Positions 1-11,744 of a stretch of 64,000 nt of DNA are shown in pieces. Each line of letters begins with the position of its first letter. Within the stretch, counting starts at the first letter, position 1. Made by a program: the position numbers and the translations under genes. Below the pieces are notes generated by a model that was given only the letters and a program-made list of their open reading frames with translations, was not told the origin of the DNA and ran no database searches. The DNA comes from Fragilaria crotonensis (lineage: Eukaryota; Bacillariophyta; Fragilariophyceae; Fragilariales; Fragilariaceae), in assembly GCA_022925895.1 (NCBI GenBank), contig JAKSYS010000004.1, positions 310,001 through 374,000 on the forward strand, in the 5' to 3' direction.

Positions 1-1033
1 TGGCTGACTGTCATACCCAGGTTCGGAATAATTCGGTCGTAACAAGCTGTAGCATCGTAATTTGTAAGAACGACAGGCTTCCGAGTGGCTCTTGATATCT
101 CAAGTTGGAGTTCTTCAATAAAAACTGGCTCTGTGGCATTCCGGTACGGTCTGGAACCAAACTGCCCATCATTCAATAACCGAAGATCTTCCGCTTGATG
201 CATCGCTTCGCGCCACTTGATACCAAGAAACAAGTTGAAATCGGCTTCGTAGATGTGGATAACGCGTGTGCGATGCAACCGAACATTATCGGGGTCTTTA
301 AATAGCATAGTATTTACCACTTTTTGCCACCGCTGGAAGGAATAGCCGCGCTCCAATGAGTAGTTGATTAGCGCTAAGCGTAGGCTTCGTAAGGCCTGCT
401 GTCGATAGTTCAAGGTGTCTCGTTTCTCCCTATACTCTGGAGTCAAGTCTTCGTCAGCAGCTTCAGAGGAGTATGAATGCCGCGCGATGAGAGCTTTATA
501 ATGCCCTAAGTGCATACCGGAAGGGGACGTTGTAGTGGATTCGGACCAAAGTTTCAATTTGCTACAAAAATCGTCGTCACTGATAGTGGGGCGGGTCGTA
601 TCCGCGATTGTGGACTGGGCAAATTGGAGGTGACGGAGGAGTAGCTGGATGCTCCCTTCAAAACCAGAATTGTCGAATGTTCCCCGCAGGAGTTGGTTTT
701 GCGTCTCACTAGTACCAGTGTAGCCCAGCAGTTCCGACAAGGGTGGTATCGTGAACGGGGTACCTTGGGCTTGACCGAAATGCAACCGGTTCTCTCTTGA
801 AGAAGACGAACGATCTCGGATGGGATATCGACTTGGGTCCATTGGACACACGTTTTGGATCGTCGCCTTCGTTCAGTGGAATTTCTAGACGGACAACACT
901 ACCTTGGTGGGATTTGCCGCGTACGTGTCTTAGTTTGTCGGTGACTGCTTTGATGTCCTCGGCTTTCATGATCCTGCGCAACCGTTGCGCAGTGAGCTTA
1001 TCGGCTTTGAAATTGATTTTTCCAGGTCGTTGA
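1..1033 (-). pseudogene. Reverse transcriptase part of the LINE-like element (partial)
   Basis: Minus-strand translation gives one open stretch from about position 790 to the window edge. It contains the motif SGMHLGHYKAL, then GYSFQRWQKVVNTMLFKD, LNDGQFGSRPYRNATEP and VVLTNYDATACYDRI. The last matches reverse-transcriptase motif A, with the catalytic aspartate in DATACYDR. The later catalytic motif lies beyond the window. Between 1033 and about 790 the linker from the endonuclease switches frame at least once, so it reads only as broken pieces. The element probably encoded endonuclease and reverse transcriptase as one polyprotein. The family assignment rests on motif recognition, not on a database search. 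Confidence 0.75.
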
Positions 1034-1068
1034 TGCGCTGAAGACGCTCAGAGCTACGGGTCGCAAAA

Positions 1069-2574
1069 CTATCCTTGATGATTCGCTGACCTCATTTTTG
1101 CCCATCTAAGGAGACGTGAGCAATGGCCTTGATTCCTTGGTAGTTCGTCAGTAGGGAGTTCGACTGAATATTCTTGGAGAATGATGGAACTATCGAGTGC
1201 ATTTCGGAATGCGGATAAGCATTTCCGAAGGTATTGAACTCGACGTCGTGCTGTAGCTAATGCGACCGACCAAGCTGGCTCATTAAACTGTGGAATATGT
1301 GCCTCAGCGGCTAGACTTGCAGCTAAAACATCCCGATCTAGTTTTTCCGCATATTGATGCCTGTTTCCCGCATACGTCAACCGCTCGCCTCGTCGGAAAG
1401 CATTGTGCTCCTCAAGGAACTCATACATGTTGTTGATATATTCGGTGACCTGATGAGGGTTTGTTGCTTTGAGCATGCGCCGAGCTGGTGTTGCAAGATC
1501 CTGAGTCGGACTGCCGAAGAGTTTGACCGTGTCGAAATCGAGAAAGAAACCTCTGTGATCCGAAGATAAGCGAGCATTGAAGGCGTCATATCCCATCTTG
1601 ACCAGCGCCTCTTGGAGTCGCTGACTGCCGAGAGCATAATCTAAACACTTGGTGCCACGAGCGTAAGTCGCGGGAACCTTTGATGAGTGTCGACAAGCAC
1701 TCAGGCTAACCAACTTCAGTTCTCCTGCAACAAAACTTAAGCCGTCGGGATCAGAACCGAATGCTTCGTTGAAATCCCCGACCAATAAAATGTCAGCACC
1801 TGCTCGCTGATATACGAGCAACTCTTTGAGCAAATCTCGACGAAATGCTGATCTTGGATTACTTAGTGCGTCCTGAGATTGCAGAAGGAGGCTTCGTTGT
1901 TGGCCTGCCACAGTTAAGTTGCCGTCTTGTCCCCGTTTGTCAACTGGTTGGTAGGCGGATGCAATAACAATTCTTGTCCCCGAACGACCAACGAATTCTT
2001 GAACAACCCACCGACCCCATCGATCTTGTGTTTGACGGATGATCCGACCGGATAAGCTCCCTATGGTTAAGAGGAACGTACCGCCGGGCTTGTAATGCGT
2101 TCGAAACGGGATGGGCGTAGTGCCTGCGATAAACTTTGTTCGATGCCAGTATTGTTTAACCGTATCGTATAAAATACTTCTAATATACACTTGAGTGACG
2201 TCGAGGTTGTGCTCTTGCCCACAAAAAACGTCCCCTTGAACTTCTTGAAGAACTTTGCATACGTCGTTGAGTTGTCCACCTCTTCGGTCTAAAGATAAAC
2301 CATTGACGTTTTGAACGTAAACTCGGGTACAATTGGGCGCTTTGGAGGTGAGAATATCTCCCCAAGGGTAATTCTCGCGTTGGTTGCTCCGAGTAAGCGA
2401 ACTTGGCTGACGTCCGTGCTTGTCGGAGTCTTCCAAAAAATTGCTTTGGGACATAGCCTTACTAAATAGATTTTTCCATTGCGCTTGTGCGCTCTCCAAT
2501 GAATGTCTCGCATTTGAACCTTCTCCCAAAGCTGATATCCCTTGGACGGCTGCGATGCTTCCTTGTGTACTCAT
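1069..2574 (-). CDS. Endonuclease/exonuclease/phosphatase domain of the LINE-like element
   Basis: This 501-residue open frame has the ordered catalytic motifs of the EEP superfamily: QNVNGLSLDRRGG near residue 88, GQEHNL with the metal-binding Glu, ASAYQP, VGDFNEAFG with the Asp/Asn pair, CLDYAL, and the terminal SDHRGFFLDFD. In non-LTR elements this domain nicks the target DNA to prime reverse transcription. The frame is open over the whole domain, unlike its neighbours. It ends at 1069, just before the linker to the reverse transcriptase, which suggests an original polyprotein now interrupted. The start shown is the first Met; the true N-terminus is uncertain. Confidence 0.8.
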   Translation of the reverse strand: MSTQGSIAAVQGISALGEGSNARHSLESAQAQWKNLFSKAMSQSNFLEDSDKHGRQPSSLTRSNQRENYPWGDILTSKAPNCTRVYVQNVNGLSLDRRGGQLNDVCKVLQEVQGDVFCGQEHNLDVTQVYIRSILYDTVKQYWHRTKFIAGTTPIPFRTHYKPGGTFLLTIGSLSGRIIRQTQDRWGRWVVQEFVGRSGTRIVIASAYQPVDKRGQDGNLTVAGQQRSLLLQSQDALSNPRSAFRRDLLKELLVYQRAGADILLVGDFNEAFGSDPDGLSFVAGELKLVSLSACRHSSKVPATYARGTKCLDYALGSQRLQEALVKMGYDAFNARLSSDHRGFFLDFDTVKLFGSPTQDLATPARRMLKATNPHQVTEYINNMYEFLEEHNAFRRGERLTYAGNRHQYAEKLDRDVLAASLAAEAHIPQFNEPAWSVALATARRRVQYLRKCLSAFRNALDSSIILQEYSVELPTDELPRNQGHCSRLLRWAKMRSANHQG

Positions 2575-2619
2575 GCTTCAGTCGCTCCAGCTTGATCCGA
2601 GGGATAGGTGTATTGGGAA

Positions 2620-5600
2620 TCAAGGGGAGCGGGTAATGGATAAGGCGTCGGTTGGGTTAGACAGGCGACATACTAGGGTCGTGCGGGGGGAGATTGACCT
2701 GAGCAGGGCTGCTGATGATGTCCGGAGAGTCGAAGGCTTCATCAAGGTTAGTACATACTTCCATAAGCTCAACTTCGGAGTTACAACCAGGAGAATCGTT
2801 GGAACTGTAGACTTGATGAGAATGGTCATGCTGTTGCTTCTTGTTACCGAGTTTCCGATGCGAACGTTGTTTCTTCTTTTCCGGGAACAATAAACCTTTG
2901 AGGAGGCGGACGAAGTGACGGACTGGGCGTTGGACTGTGACGACCCTGAAGCAGAACTTGCGCTACTTGTATAAGTCCGTAACGTGTCTTTGAGACAGCA
3001 CCGACTTGGAAGGTGGTTTGTCCATGGAGGCCACCGCAGTGATTGGTCCTGGTTCTCGATCAAATTCCATTTTGTCGCCAAGCCTTCCATAAAGGCAGAC
3101 AACTTTTCAAAATGTGCATGTAAATCGAGCATTGTAGTCGACATCTTGTGTTGACATTCCATATTTGTCAGTAACCGATTGTTCATTTCTGTAAATTGTT
3201 TTTCCGTGAGAACTTTCATCTCCTCCATATCTGCGGAGATATGTTTCTGAAGTTCGCCAGATTTCGATCTGTTCGGTTGCCTTCTCCACTTTGTCCGACA
3301 CCGCGGCCAATTTTTTATCGAATTCGTCGATCCTTGTGAACTGTTGTTCGATTGATTGTAACCGCATTGAAGACTTTCGGCCTGATACATCAAGTGCTTC
3401 CAACTTCTTTTCATTGATCTTTCTAATTCGAGAAACTTGGTATCCGACGAAGTTCTAGAAGCGTGCGTGAGGGAATGTGTTGACCCGGCGCTCCGATCTT
3501 CATCAGTGCCGATGGATGTATCGCCTCCTGCACTATTGAGATCGGCTGCTACCTGGCCTTGTTTGGTCTTCCATGCGTTGCGAAGGGGTCTCATTGGGTT
3601 GGAGGCCTCCATTGGTGTGGGCCACTCTGGACTGCCTTCCGATCGTCGTTTACTGATGTGATTTTGGGCGCGGTTGACCTCCCCTTCTGCTCGAGCGTTC
3701 GGGAAAGTAGAAACTTGCTCTTGAATGTTGTCATGCCACCCTGCTGCCGTTGAGAGCTTGTCTAGGAACGATACATTAGCGGCAATTTCGGCTTGGATGT
3801 GAATGACATCCGGTAAACCTGGAATCTTGTCCCGGTAACGTGCTTCCCGTTGGTTGGGTGGATACAGGCGTGATTTGTAGGACCTCCACTCTTGTTGAAC
3901 CTTCTGCAAATACTGGCTTGGGACCAACAAGTAAGCTTTATGATCGGGTGGTCCGTTCACTACATCGCAAAGTGCTGGGGAGACGTTGTCTACCGCCAGT
4001 ATTGTTGCTGCCCATTCTCGAGTAGACCGTTCGATCGTGGTTCCATCTGCATTATATTCAATACGTGCTTGATCGAGATGGTTGATGGTCGGCGTCATAG
4101 GAATGGCCTTCAGAGAGCGTGCCCACCTTTCATGTACCTGAAAATGGCTGCGAATTTTTCATCTGTCATTGTACCTAATGCGTATCTTGGGATGAAGAGA
4201 GCACTCCCGTGACCTGTTAAAACTGGAAGCAACGCATGACATAGGGGCATCACGTGTTTCTCTCCGCATTGGATACGAAGATGTGGTATCAACTGATCCA
4301 TTGGAGACTTTTTGTACCGGACGATGTCAAAGTATGGGGTGTTGGTGGGAAGCACGCTGCGCAAGAATTGAGTATATCGATGAAGCTGGGTGGTGTTGGG
4401 AGCTTTCAAGAGGACGTATCCTGCGATGACCATTTTTCCACTTGTGCTCTTGGAATTTGAGATCGATAACTCCACTCTTTGGCCTTGAGAACTCCTGCCG
4501 TAATGTTTGACCGCAACCACTGCCCTGGAGTAATGCTGAAACCGATCCGAAGTCCAAAAATGATCTGGCGCTGGGAATGAACGATTGTTATAACAGGAGT
4601 GATAAAGTCTCGAAGTTCTTCTGCAATCATGCTCGGTGCCGATTTGGACACAGAGAGGTCTTCGCTCTCCCACCTGTAGAGAATTCCTACCTCATGGGGA
4701 ATCAGTTCCTGAACGATGTCATAAATGGCTTCATTCAGTTTCTTTTTATCTTTCTCGTATGCATGAGTGTTCTCAGGTGGTGTCCATTTGACATTTACTC
4801 GATGAGTACCGTCGTTTGTGGGAATATTCGGGAAAGGGAAGACTTCAACTGTGTGGGCACTGAGTTTTCACTTGCCAACTCGGGATGTGGATTATCGGTC
4901 ATTGCCTGCGAGTCAACTTCTTTCTTCTTCGATGTCTTCGGTAACTGTGGTCACAGGTGGGAGACCTTGAGACCAGGAGAGCTTTGAGAATCGTTTCTTT
5001 TTGGTGGATTCTGTTTCGTTGCACTTTTGAAAGCCGACAATGCCAAACTACTGGGAGACTCATCCTCCAATGACTCTAGGAGGCGATCAGGTGAGACGGT
5101 TGTGGTATTGTTGGTGGGTGGTGGTTCGTTATCGGTAGACTTCGGAGGGCTTTTGGAACGTCTCCGCCCCATGACTGGAATCCAATCCGTCTGGTCGTCG
5201 GTATCCATCGGTGTCGTCATAAACGGCATGGTTTTCCAAGAATAGGCTAACGTGTCCGTGTCATGAAGAGTAGAAGGATCATAATGAGAAAAGGTACTCT
5301 CTGGGAAACGTTCATCGCCCAGGCATTTAACTGCGGTGGGATATCCATCTCTTGATCTACATGGAACCGAAAATTGTACCAGATCGAACGATGCACTTGA
5401 AGCGGATCTGACTCCATTGCAGCCCAAAGTTTATCACATTCGAAACAGTCTTCGAAGACGAAGAAACCTAAATAGAGGTAACGAAACCAATTTTCTTTGG
5501 TGCCGTGCTGACGATAAGCGTACGCGTTTGCATCGCGTCGAGCGCGTTCTTCAGCCGAAAACCAATCGGGACCGTTTGGAGTTGGATGATCGAACCACTG

Positions 5601-5735
5601 GTCGCAACGAAAACTATACAAAGGATGCGATAGTTCTGCTTCCGCTGGGAAAGCTGACGGAGGCGTTGATTGCCTCCTTTCCGGCATGGTCATGGTGGTG
5701 AGGTTACGCGACAACTTCCTATTCGGTGTACGCAA
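2620..5735 (-). pseudogene. ORF1-like protein of the LINE-like element, frameshifted
   Basis: On the minus strand a single protein can be followed through several frames. The N-terminal part begins near 5735 or shortly inside it and changes frame near 5300. A stop-containing stretch follows around 4860-4950. A long conserved part resumes at about 4830, changes frame near 4480 and again near 4105, and ends at 2620. The 4098-3500 part has a clean conserved look (ERSTREWAATI, HKAYLLVPSQYLQ, REARYRDKIPGLPDVIH). After that come polar, Ser/Asn-rich and coiled-coil-like stretches. Its position upstream of the endonuclease makes it the element's ORF1. I do not recognise a named domain, and a nucleic-acid-binding role is only inferred from position. 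Confidence 0.6.
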
Positions 5736-6673
5736 TTACGGTCGAAGGACAGAACGTATTTGCGAAAACTAAACTAGAAAATTGTGTGGTACTTGGACAC
5801 TTGGAGTACCGGTAGCTACTGGCTGCTAGTAACTGCTACTAGTATGTGTAAGCACCATGTATCCGTTATCAGTTATGACTGTTAGAAAATCAGATTCACT
5901 CGTACCACAGCGGCCATAAACCCTAAACCCAGTGCAAAGATGTGTTACCCACGACGTAGTGTGGTCGAAAGTTACTCAAGACAGGCAATTAGGTCAATCA
6001 ATATATCCATATATCAATACATTCTCTCATTACATGTACATGTATACAGTTGACAACCTTAACAATATTTTCTATGTAAACGTCGTACTTTCCGATCAAA
6101 TGTGAATTGTGAGGCTGCCAGGTACCTTGTACATAGCGACGACTAATACTTCAGAAATTAAAAAAAATTAAGAATGACCTCAAATGCGGCATGCTGGCAT
6201 AATTCAGGAATAGGCTTGTCGGCTTGTCATCGCCTCCATGTCAATCGACATCAGCTGCAATGAGTGCAATGAGGGCAATAGGTGTTCGATGGAGCATTAT
6301 AACATTGTTATTCTCACTCAACACAGTGTCGGTGACACTGGATTTCTTAGCTTGGCAGACACAACTTTGTTATGTTAGGCATCCGTATATGTATATATGT
6401 TTATCGTTGACTACTGTGTCTGGTGTACCAGAACTGGTTTTTGTCTGGAGCAGTCCGACAACTTCAGTCGCTAAATAATACAAGAGCACGTTCCTTTCGT
6501 TCTTGAACTTTTGGCAGACGTTCCCGGAGCAGGCTGTCCTCCTACTCCGAGTGCCGGGAACCCAGTTTGAATCTACTATACCTACTTCATACATACAAAA
6601 AGGGACCTTAAGAAGAAAGGCACTACTCGGCGTGCCTCGTGGAGGTCATAAAGTCGAAGTCATAAAATCAATC
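5736..6673. other. Intergenic, no gene seen
   Basis: About 0.9 kb, moderately AT-rich, between the retroelement and the first ATPase copy. It holds a plant-type telomere-like snippet, aaaccctaaaccc, at about 5928-5940, and a GTACCGGTAG word at 5807-5816, one base off the palindrome repeated elsewhere in the window. The short open frames here look random. Confidence 0.6.
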
Positions 6674-9600
6674 ATGCGACTTCATTGAGAACAATGGAGA
6701 TGCGGCTGGATATAAACGTGGCGGCAAGTGTTGATTTGAGCTCCGTCACGGATAGCTTTTACCCTCGCAGCGAGGAGGGTAATGATACGTTGGAGTTCTC
6801 ACCGGTCTTTGATGAAGTCGTGCTGTACGGTCGAAGTTGGGAGACAAACCTTTTGCTGGACGCATTTTCCCGATTGTCCAGCAATGATCAAACCCAGAAA
6901 GTGACGAAAATTATCGTCCATGGCGATGCAGGATCTGGAAAAACATCGCTCGTCAATCTTCTTCGTAAGCCGGTATTCGATAGCAATGGCTTCTTTGCGT
7001 CAGGAAAGTATTTTCAAAATTCGGCAGTTCAAGAACCGAACTCCGCCATCATGGCAGCTATTTCGGATTTGTGCGATCTCCTCATTCAATCGCCAGACTT
7101 TACGGAAGAACGACGAATTCAGTTTCAGCAAAACTGGGAGTAGAAAATGGACGCGTTTTGGAGAAGTGCATAACCAATCTGTCTCCCTCCTTCGCAAAGC
7201 ACATGACGACGGCGGCGGAGGCGCTGATACGTCGGTTAGGAACATAGCGGCGTATACCAAGTTCATGGTGGCCTTCAAAACCTTTTTTGCAAGCCGTGTC
7301 TTGCGACGAGCATCCGATAGTGCTTTTCTTCGATGACATTCAGTGGATGGACGAAGACTCAAGAAAGCTGATTGAGGTCCTGCTTCATGACCAAGAGCTT
7401 TCGAACATCATGATCATTTTGTCTTATCGCAACGAAGAGTCCGCAAGTGTTGCTGATATCTTCAATAAGATCACGAGTAACGAAGACACGTTGGATCTAC
7501 CGCTGGATAATCTTGACCCCGATGCTATTCTGGCGCTCGTCTCTAGCATCATTGGAGCTTCTACCTCGACAAAAGAGTTGAGCAGCATCATTTCAAAGAA
7601 AACGATGGGAAATCCGTATCATGTGATGAAGCTCCTCGAATATCTTCAGTTGGAGGGATTGCTGGTGGAAAATTCAAACACGGGATTGTGGGAGTTTGAC
7701 GCGGATCAGATTCAAAGTGAAGTAACGATCTCTATCACATTAGCAGACATCCTGGCGAGGAAAGTACAGTCGCTCCCAAGTAGGGTTCAAGAAAGTCTCA
7801 AGATTGCCTCTCTGCTTGGTTATCGATTTACTGACGAACTTGTGGTGCAAGTAAAGTCATATCTTCTTGACCACTTCGGAGGAGATGAGTTGGACGAGAG
7901 ACTGCATTCTAGTGAAACATTTTCAGTGCAGAAGGCAGCGACGGCAATAGATGACGCTGTACGCGAAGGCTTTGTCGAGAAGACCAAAGTAGGATATCAA
8001 TTTAGCCACGACACAATCCAAACTTCATTTCAGTCCTTGATTGCTGAGGACGAGAAGGGACAAATGCATGAAGCCATTGGAAACGTCTTGCTGGCTATTG
8101 GTGATGCTGAATCGAGGTATCGTGCATCTGTGCACCTCTTTAATGCGCCTAACTTCGTACGTGGTGACGCGAATCGTGTTGAGTTGGCTCGTCTTCATCT
8201 TGAAGCAGCCAAGTACTGCAAGGAGAGGAGTGCATTTATTGACGCGGCGGCGGCGCTTCGTCGTGGACTCGCAACGTTGGATGATGCGCGAAAGTGGACT
8301 GATTTCTTCGATTTAGCATTTGAAACGACAGTAACTCTTGCAAGAATGGAGCTCATCGTAGGCAAATATGACTCTTGCACGGAGATGACAAACGAAGTTC
8401 TACATCGTGCCAAGACAACGGGAATGAGTATCGATGCATTGATAATCGGGGTTGAATGTATCATGGCGCAGAATGATATGGAGGCTTCAATCGGTGCTGC
8501 CAACGGTGCATTGGCTTCATTGGGATTAAATGTACCTCGAAAGGTATCCTTTCCACTCTCGCTTCGAATCTTTTGAAGATGAGTTTTTATTGGTCGAAAG
8601 TCCGATGACGACATCTTGGGCTTGCCGATAATGAGAGATGAGGCGTCGACAGCTACAGCACGAATACTGGTTAATTTGTGCATGTACTGTTTCCTGACAG
8701 ATGAAGCGATTCTCGGGGTTTACGCAGCTCTTCTGACGCTACAATTGACATTCAAAGGCGGACAAAACGTTTACTCAGCTTTTGCCTTGGCGACTTATGG
8801 TGTTGCACAGCTTTTCAATGGCAACTATCGTGGAGCATACAGATTCGGCAAGCTTGCCCTCGCCCTTCTGGACAAAATGCAGGTTCGAGATGGTTTGTGC
8901 CACAACAGCCTTGTCGCTTGCATTGCTGGTACATTGGTACGAGCCAGTTCGGGTACGCCAGAGACTCTCCGACGAGCTGCGAGTATTGGGTTTGAAGTCG
9001 GTGATGTTCTTTACGGGACATACTGTCTCGCCATGATGTATGGCACAGAAATCGTTCTGGGGACGAATCTTGAACAATTAGAAGCCTCGATGAGGGAAGA
9101 TGCTCGATCAGCAGCTGCGCTTTCGCAGGAGGCTATGGATATGTGGAGGCAACCAGTCATGCAGTACGTCCTAAACTTACGAAATGATGGATCGCTGAGC
9201 TGGCAGGACTTGACGACCCTAACCGGAGAATTCATGGATGAAGCCACGTATATTCGCCGAGCGCTCGCATCGAGCCATCGAATACTCGTTATGATGACTT
9301 TGAACTATAAGGCTACTCTGGCATGTTACTTCGGATTCTGGTCAATGGCTGAATCTATTTTCATTGAGGTGATGTCTATGGGGAAGACTTTCTTCTTCTG
9401 CAATGCCGCAATGTCAAACGCTGTATTTGGTGGAATCGCATCCTATTCTTGCTACCAACAAAGTGGGAAACGAAAACACCTTAGACTGGCAAGAAAGAAT
9501 CGCACCCGACTCGCATCCGCCGTTTCGCGTGGCTGTGTGAATGCCCACTTGTATCTGTCCTTTTTGGACGCCGAGGATTTGGCGATCCGAAAATCAGCGA

Positions 9601-9911
9601 AGCCCTTTGCTGTTGTTGCCGCCTATAACACTGCCATTGAAAAGTTCGATTCTGTTGGCTTTCCCCACATGGTGGCGTACGCTCATGAGAGGGCAGGCTT
9701 CTTTCAAGCCAAACTCGGCAATCGTAACGAAGCTGTGGTTTGTTTTCAAAAGGCGCTGGACCTGTACTACAACACCTGGGGCTCCACAGCGAGACACGAC
9801 TGGTTGGTTGAACACAGCGAACATGCTCTGGGAAGGATAGAACTTGTGTCGAAAAGTGACCCTCCAATTCATTTGATTTTTGACACTGTCAAGGATGACA
9901 TCACCTTGTGA
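6674..9911 (+). pseudogene. STAND-like ATPase with helical/TPR tail (COG3899 type), copy 1, frame-broken
   Basis: The protein family has a short N-terminal region, then a P-loop ATPase with Walker A GDAGSGKTSL (about 6922) and Walker B IVLFFDDIQWMDEDS (about 7318). A conserved MGNPYHVMKLLEYLQ segment follows, then a winged-helix-like part with FSHDTIQT, and a long all-helical C-terminal half with TPR-like repeats. This matches the predicted ATPases (COG3899) known from bacterial HstK-type kinases, a STAND-like signalling module. Here it stands alone without kinase or cyclase. The ATG matching copies A and B (6674) runs into a stop after four codons; the next ATG is 6694. Frame breaks, judged against the other copies, lie at about 7131, 7190-7202, 7283-7288 (an extra T), 8560 and 8590. 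Orientation is opposite to copies A and B. It is either a pseudogene or a gene with read errors. Confidence 0.75.
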
Positions 9912-10215
9912 TCACATGTGTCGTGTGCGCTCGCGACCTTTAGATAGAGTTGGCAACTGGCAGTGGCATCATGGATTTACATGGAAAGTCATTGAATTCG
10001 TGCCAAACAAATTATGATAGAGACAATGTCGAGGAAGATTCAGGGCAGGGATTGAATTTGTATAGGATATCTCTATTCTATCTGTGCTGACTTGCCATTG
10101 TGTTAGATGTCATTCCACCACAAGTAGGAAAGCAACAACGACTAGACGATATCTTCTGGGGTGTCACTTGTGCCGTAATGTTTTATAAAACATACTGGAA
10201 CACAAATCTCTCTCT
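9912..10215. other. Intergenic, nothing recognised
   Basis: About 300 bp between the 3' ends of ATPase copy 1 and the hydrolase, which point toward each other. It presumably holds both 3' UTRs. I see no gene, repeat or strong hairpin. Confidence 0.5.
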
Positions 10216-11266
10216 CTATTGTTTTAAAAACTCTTCGATATGGTGTGTGACAGCATCTGCAGTGTCTGGGTCAGCATGAAAATGATGGGATCCGGGCAAG
10301 ATTTGGAACGATGATGGCTGCAATCTATCTTTGATGACTTCCAACATGTCCGCGTCAATTGGCCATCCATCCTCGGCAAGCAAGAGACAGATTGGGCACT
10401 GGACGGCCTTTTGAGGGTCGTGACTTGCAGCGGTGTCATGTACAGCATGGATGGCCATTGCAGGCGTACATCATGTTGAAAGGTGAATCCGCCTCCTTCT
10501 TGTTCCAATAAAGCTCGATCAACAAGTTCTCGAGCTGCTTCGATCGATAGATACTGCTTCCGGGTGCCATTTTGCAGTGGCTTGTCGTGTCTCGGCTGCT
10601 TTTTCGCGAGTCGGATAGAGACGAGGTCCCTTGGTGCTGTCTGCGTGATAAAGAGCTTCATTTCCTTTCAATCGCTTTTCAATATGCAATCTAAGATGTC
10701 GAGTGATATCCTTCTTTGCTTTTCTAGCGGTCCAACACCTTCGAGAAGGATGAGTTTTGAATCTGATCAGGAAACGTGGCAGCGTAAAGCAAGGATATGG
10801 CTGCTCCCATGGAATGCCCCACAATGGTAACTCCAGATTTCCATTCCAGTTGCTGCAGTACATCTGCCACATAGAATGCGGCATCGGCCAATACGATTGG
10901 TGGTGCATCCTTGGACTTATGGTCGCTGCGACCATGACCGGGCAGGTCGAGTGCCACAACATCGTCGAATGGCAAATGTGGTGCCAATTTCCAAAATGTT
11001 CTACAATTGTCAAGCCATCCGTGCAAGAGCAGAATCTTGTGTCGAGGGACAGCTGCATTGGCTGCCGATATCGCGTCACCAGTCCCGGCACCGATCTGTG
11101 GTTCGGATGATTCTGCCGATGAACGCAATTGCGGAGGATACCACTGTGCGGCAAGTTTCACGCCGTCGCTGCAGACAAACGTTCGTTCTTTCATTATGGA
11201 ACTAGAAAGAGCTGTCGTCATTGTTGTCATTAAAAGCTTAGCCGTCATATCAGCTGCAATAACCAT
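10216..11266 (-). pseudogene. Alpha/beta hydrolase, serine-hydrolase-like (SERHL type), frameshifted
   Basis: The N-terminal half (11266 to about 10745) has the oxyanion strand ILLLHGWLDN, the DLPGHGRSD segment and the nucleophile elbow VGHSMGAA, with Ser as the predicted nucleophile. The C-terminal part has LLAEDGWPID and GSHHFHAD, which carries the likely catalytic His, and ends in a helix VTHHIEEFLKQ. Order and motifs fit eukaryotic serine-hydrolase-like proteins; the substrate is unknown. The frame changes near 10745 (one A short in an A run after CAA), near 10580 and near 10440, so the middle is read in three frames. The catalytic residues all survive, which makes sequencing indels as likely as true decay. 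The start is an ATG at 11266. Confidence 0.7.
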
Positions 11267-11400
11267 GAATTGTTGATCGGGACAGGAACAATGACGAAAA
11301 GGGAACTTCGAGACTCAAAGAAGAGAAGAAATGATGGGTCGAATGTCGCGTGATCTTGATCCGGAATCCGAAGGCGAGCAGGCAGGAAGTCTTCCTGTTC

Positions 11401-11613
11401 CAATAGCGACCAAAGGAATTATGACGACGATGACCGAAATTAGAACGGCCCTCTAGTTTTGACCCAGCCGAGTTAACTGTGTAATGGTGGCTTCCTATAG
11501 GCCATACGAAGCCACCATTACACGGGCTGCCACAGTTAACTCGGCTGGGTGCAAAACTAAGGGCCGTTTCCAATTTCGGTCATCCTCGGTCATAATTCCT
11601 TTGGTCGCTATTG
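11401..11613. repeat. 213-bp foldback (near-perfect inverted repeat)
   Basis: The left arm starts caatagcgaccaaagg at 11401 and the right arm ends cctttggtcgctattg at 11613. Arms of about 100 bp pair almost throughout, including the complementary halves around cagccgagttaactgtg and taatggtggcttc, with a short tip near 11502-11514. Small mismatches and indels are present between the arms. The structure resembles a foldback transposon relic or a MITE. No clear target-site duplication is visible. It lies upstream of the hydrolase start. Confidence 0.85.
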
Positions 11614-11727
11614 CCTTCCAACAAAATCGTACACTATTTGACTATTGTAGCATACGTGTACTCCATGTAACAGTATAATGTTATCCTAATACTATCCAGT
11701 ACGGATCCATCCCGATTCCTGATTCTA

Positions 11728-11744
11728 TGACGTAAATTACGTCA
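11728..11744. promoter_or_regulatory. Palindromic TGACGT/ACGTCA site
   Basis: The sequence TGACGTAAATTACGTCA is a perfect 8-bp inverted repeat around one base. It joins a TGACGT and an ACGTCA half, the core words of bZIP/CRE sites and of the CO2-responsive elements described for the diatom carbonic anhydrase gene PtCA1. It lies about 460 bp upstream of the hydrolase start and far from Rheb. A regulatory role is inferred from sequence only. Confidence 0.4.

Larger units (their letters stand above)
1..5735 (-). mobile_element. Degraded LINE-like (non-LTR) retroelement, truncated by window edge
   Basis: Read on the minus strand, the region carries an ORF1-type protein (5735 to 2620), an apurinic-endonuclease-like domain (2574 to 1069) and the start of a reverse transcriptase (from about 1033 to the window start). 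This order of endonuclease before reverse transcriptase is that of non-LTR retrotransposons. The pieces lie in different frames and the ORF1 and linker parts contain several frame breaks, so this is a relic or a badly read copy. The 3' half lies outside the window. No terminal repeats or target-site duplication could be seen. Confidence 0.8.

Noticed and set aside
7131-7290. Introns as explanation for the frame changes in the ATPase copies
   Set aside because: Aligned copies show one- or few-base differences with no inserted sequence and no GT-AG pairs, so these are indels.
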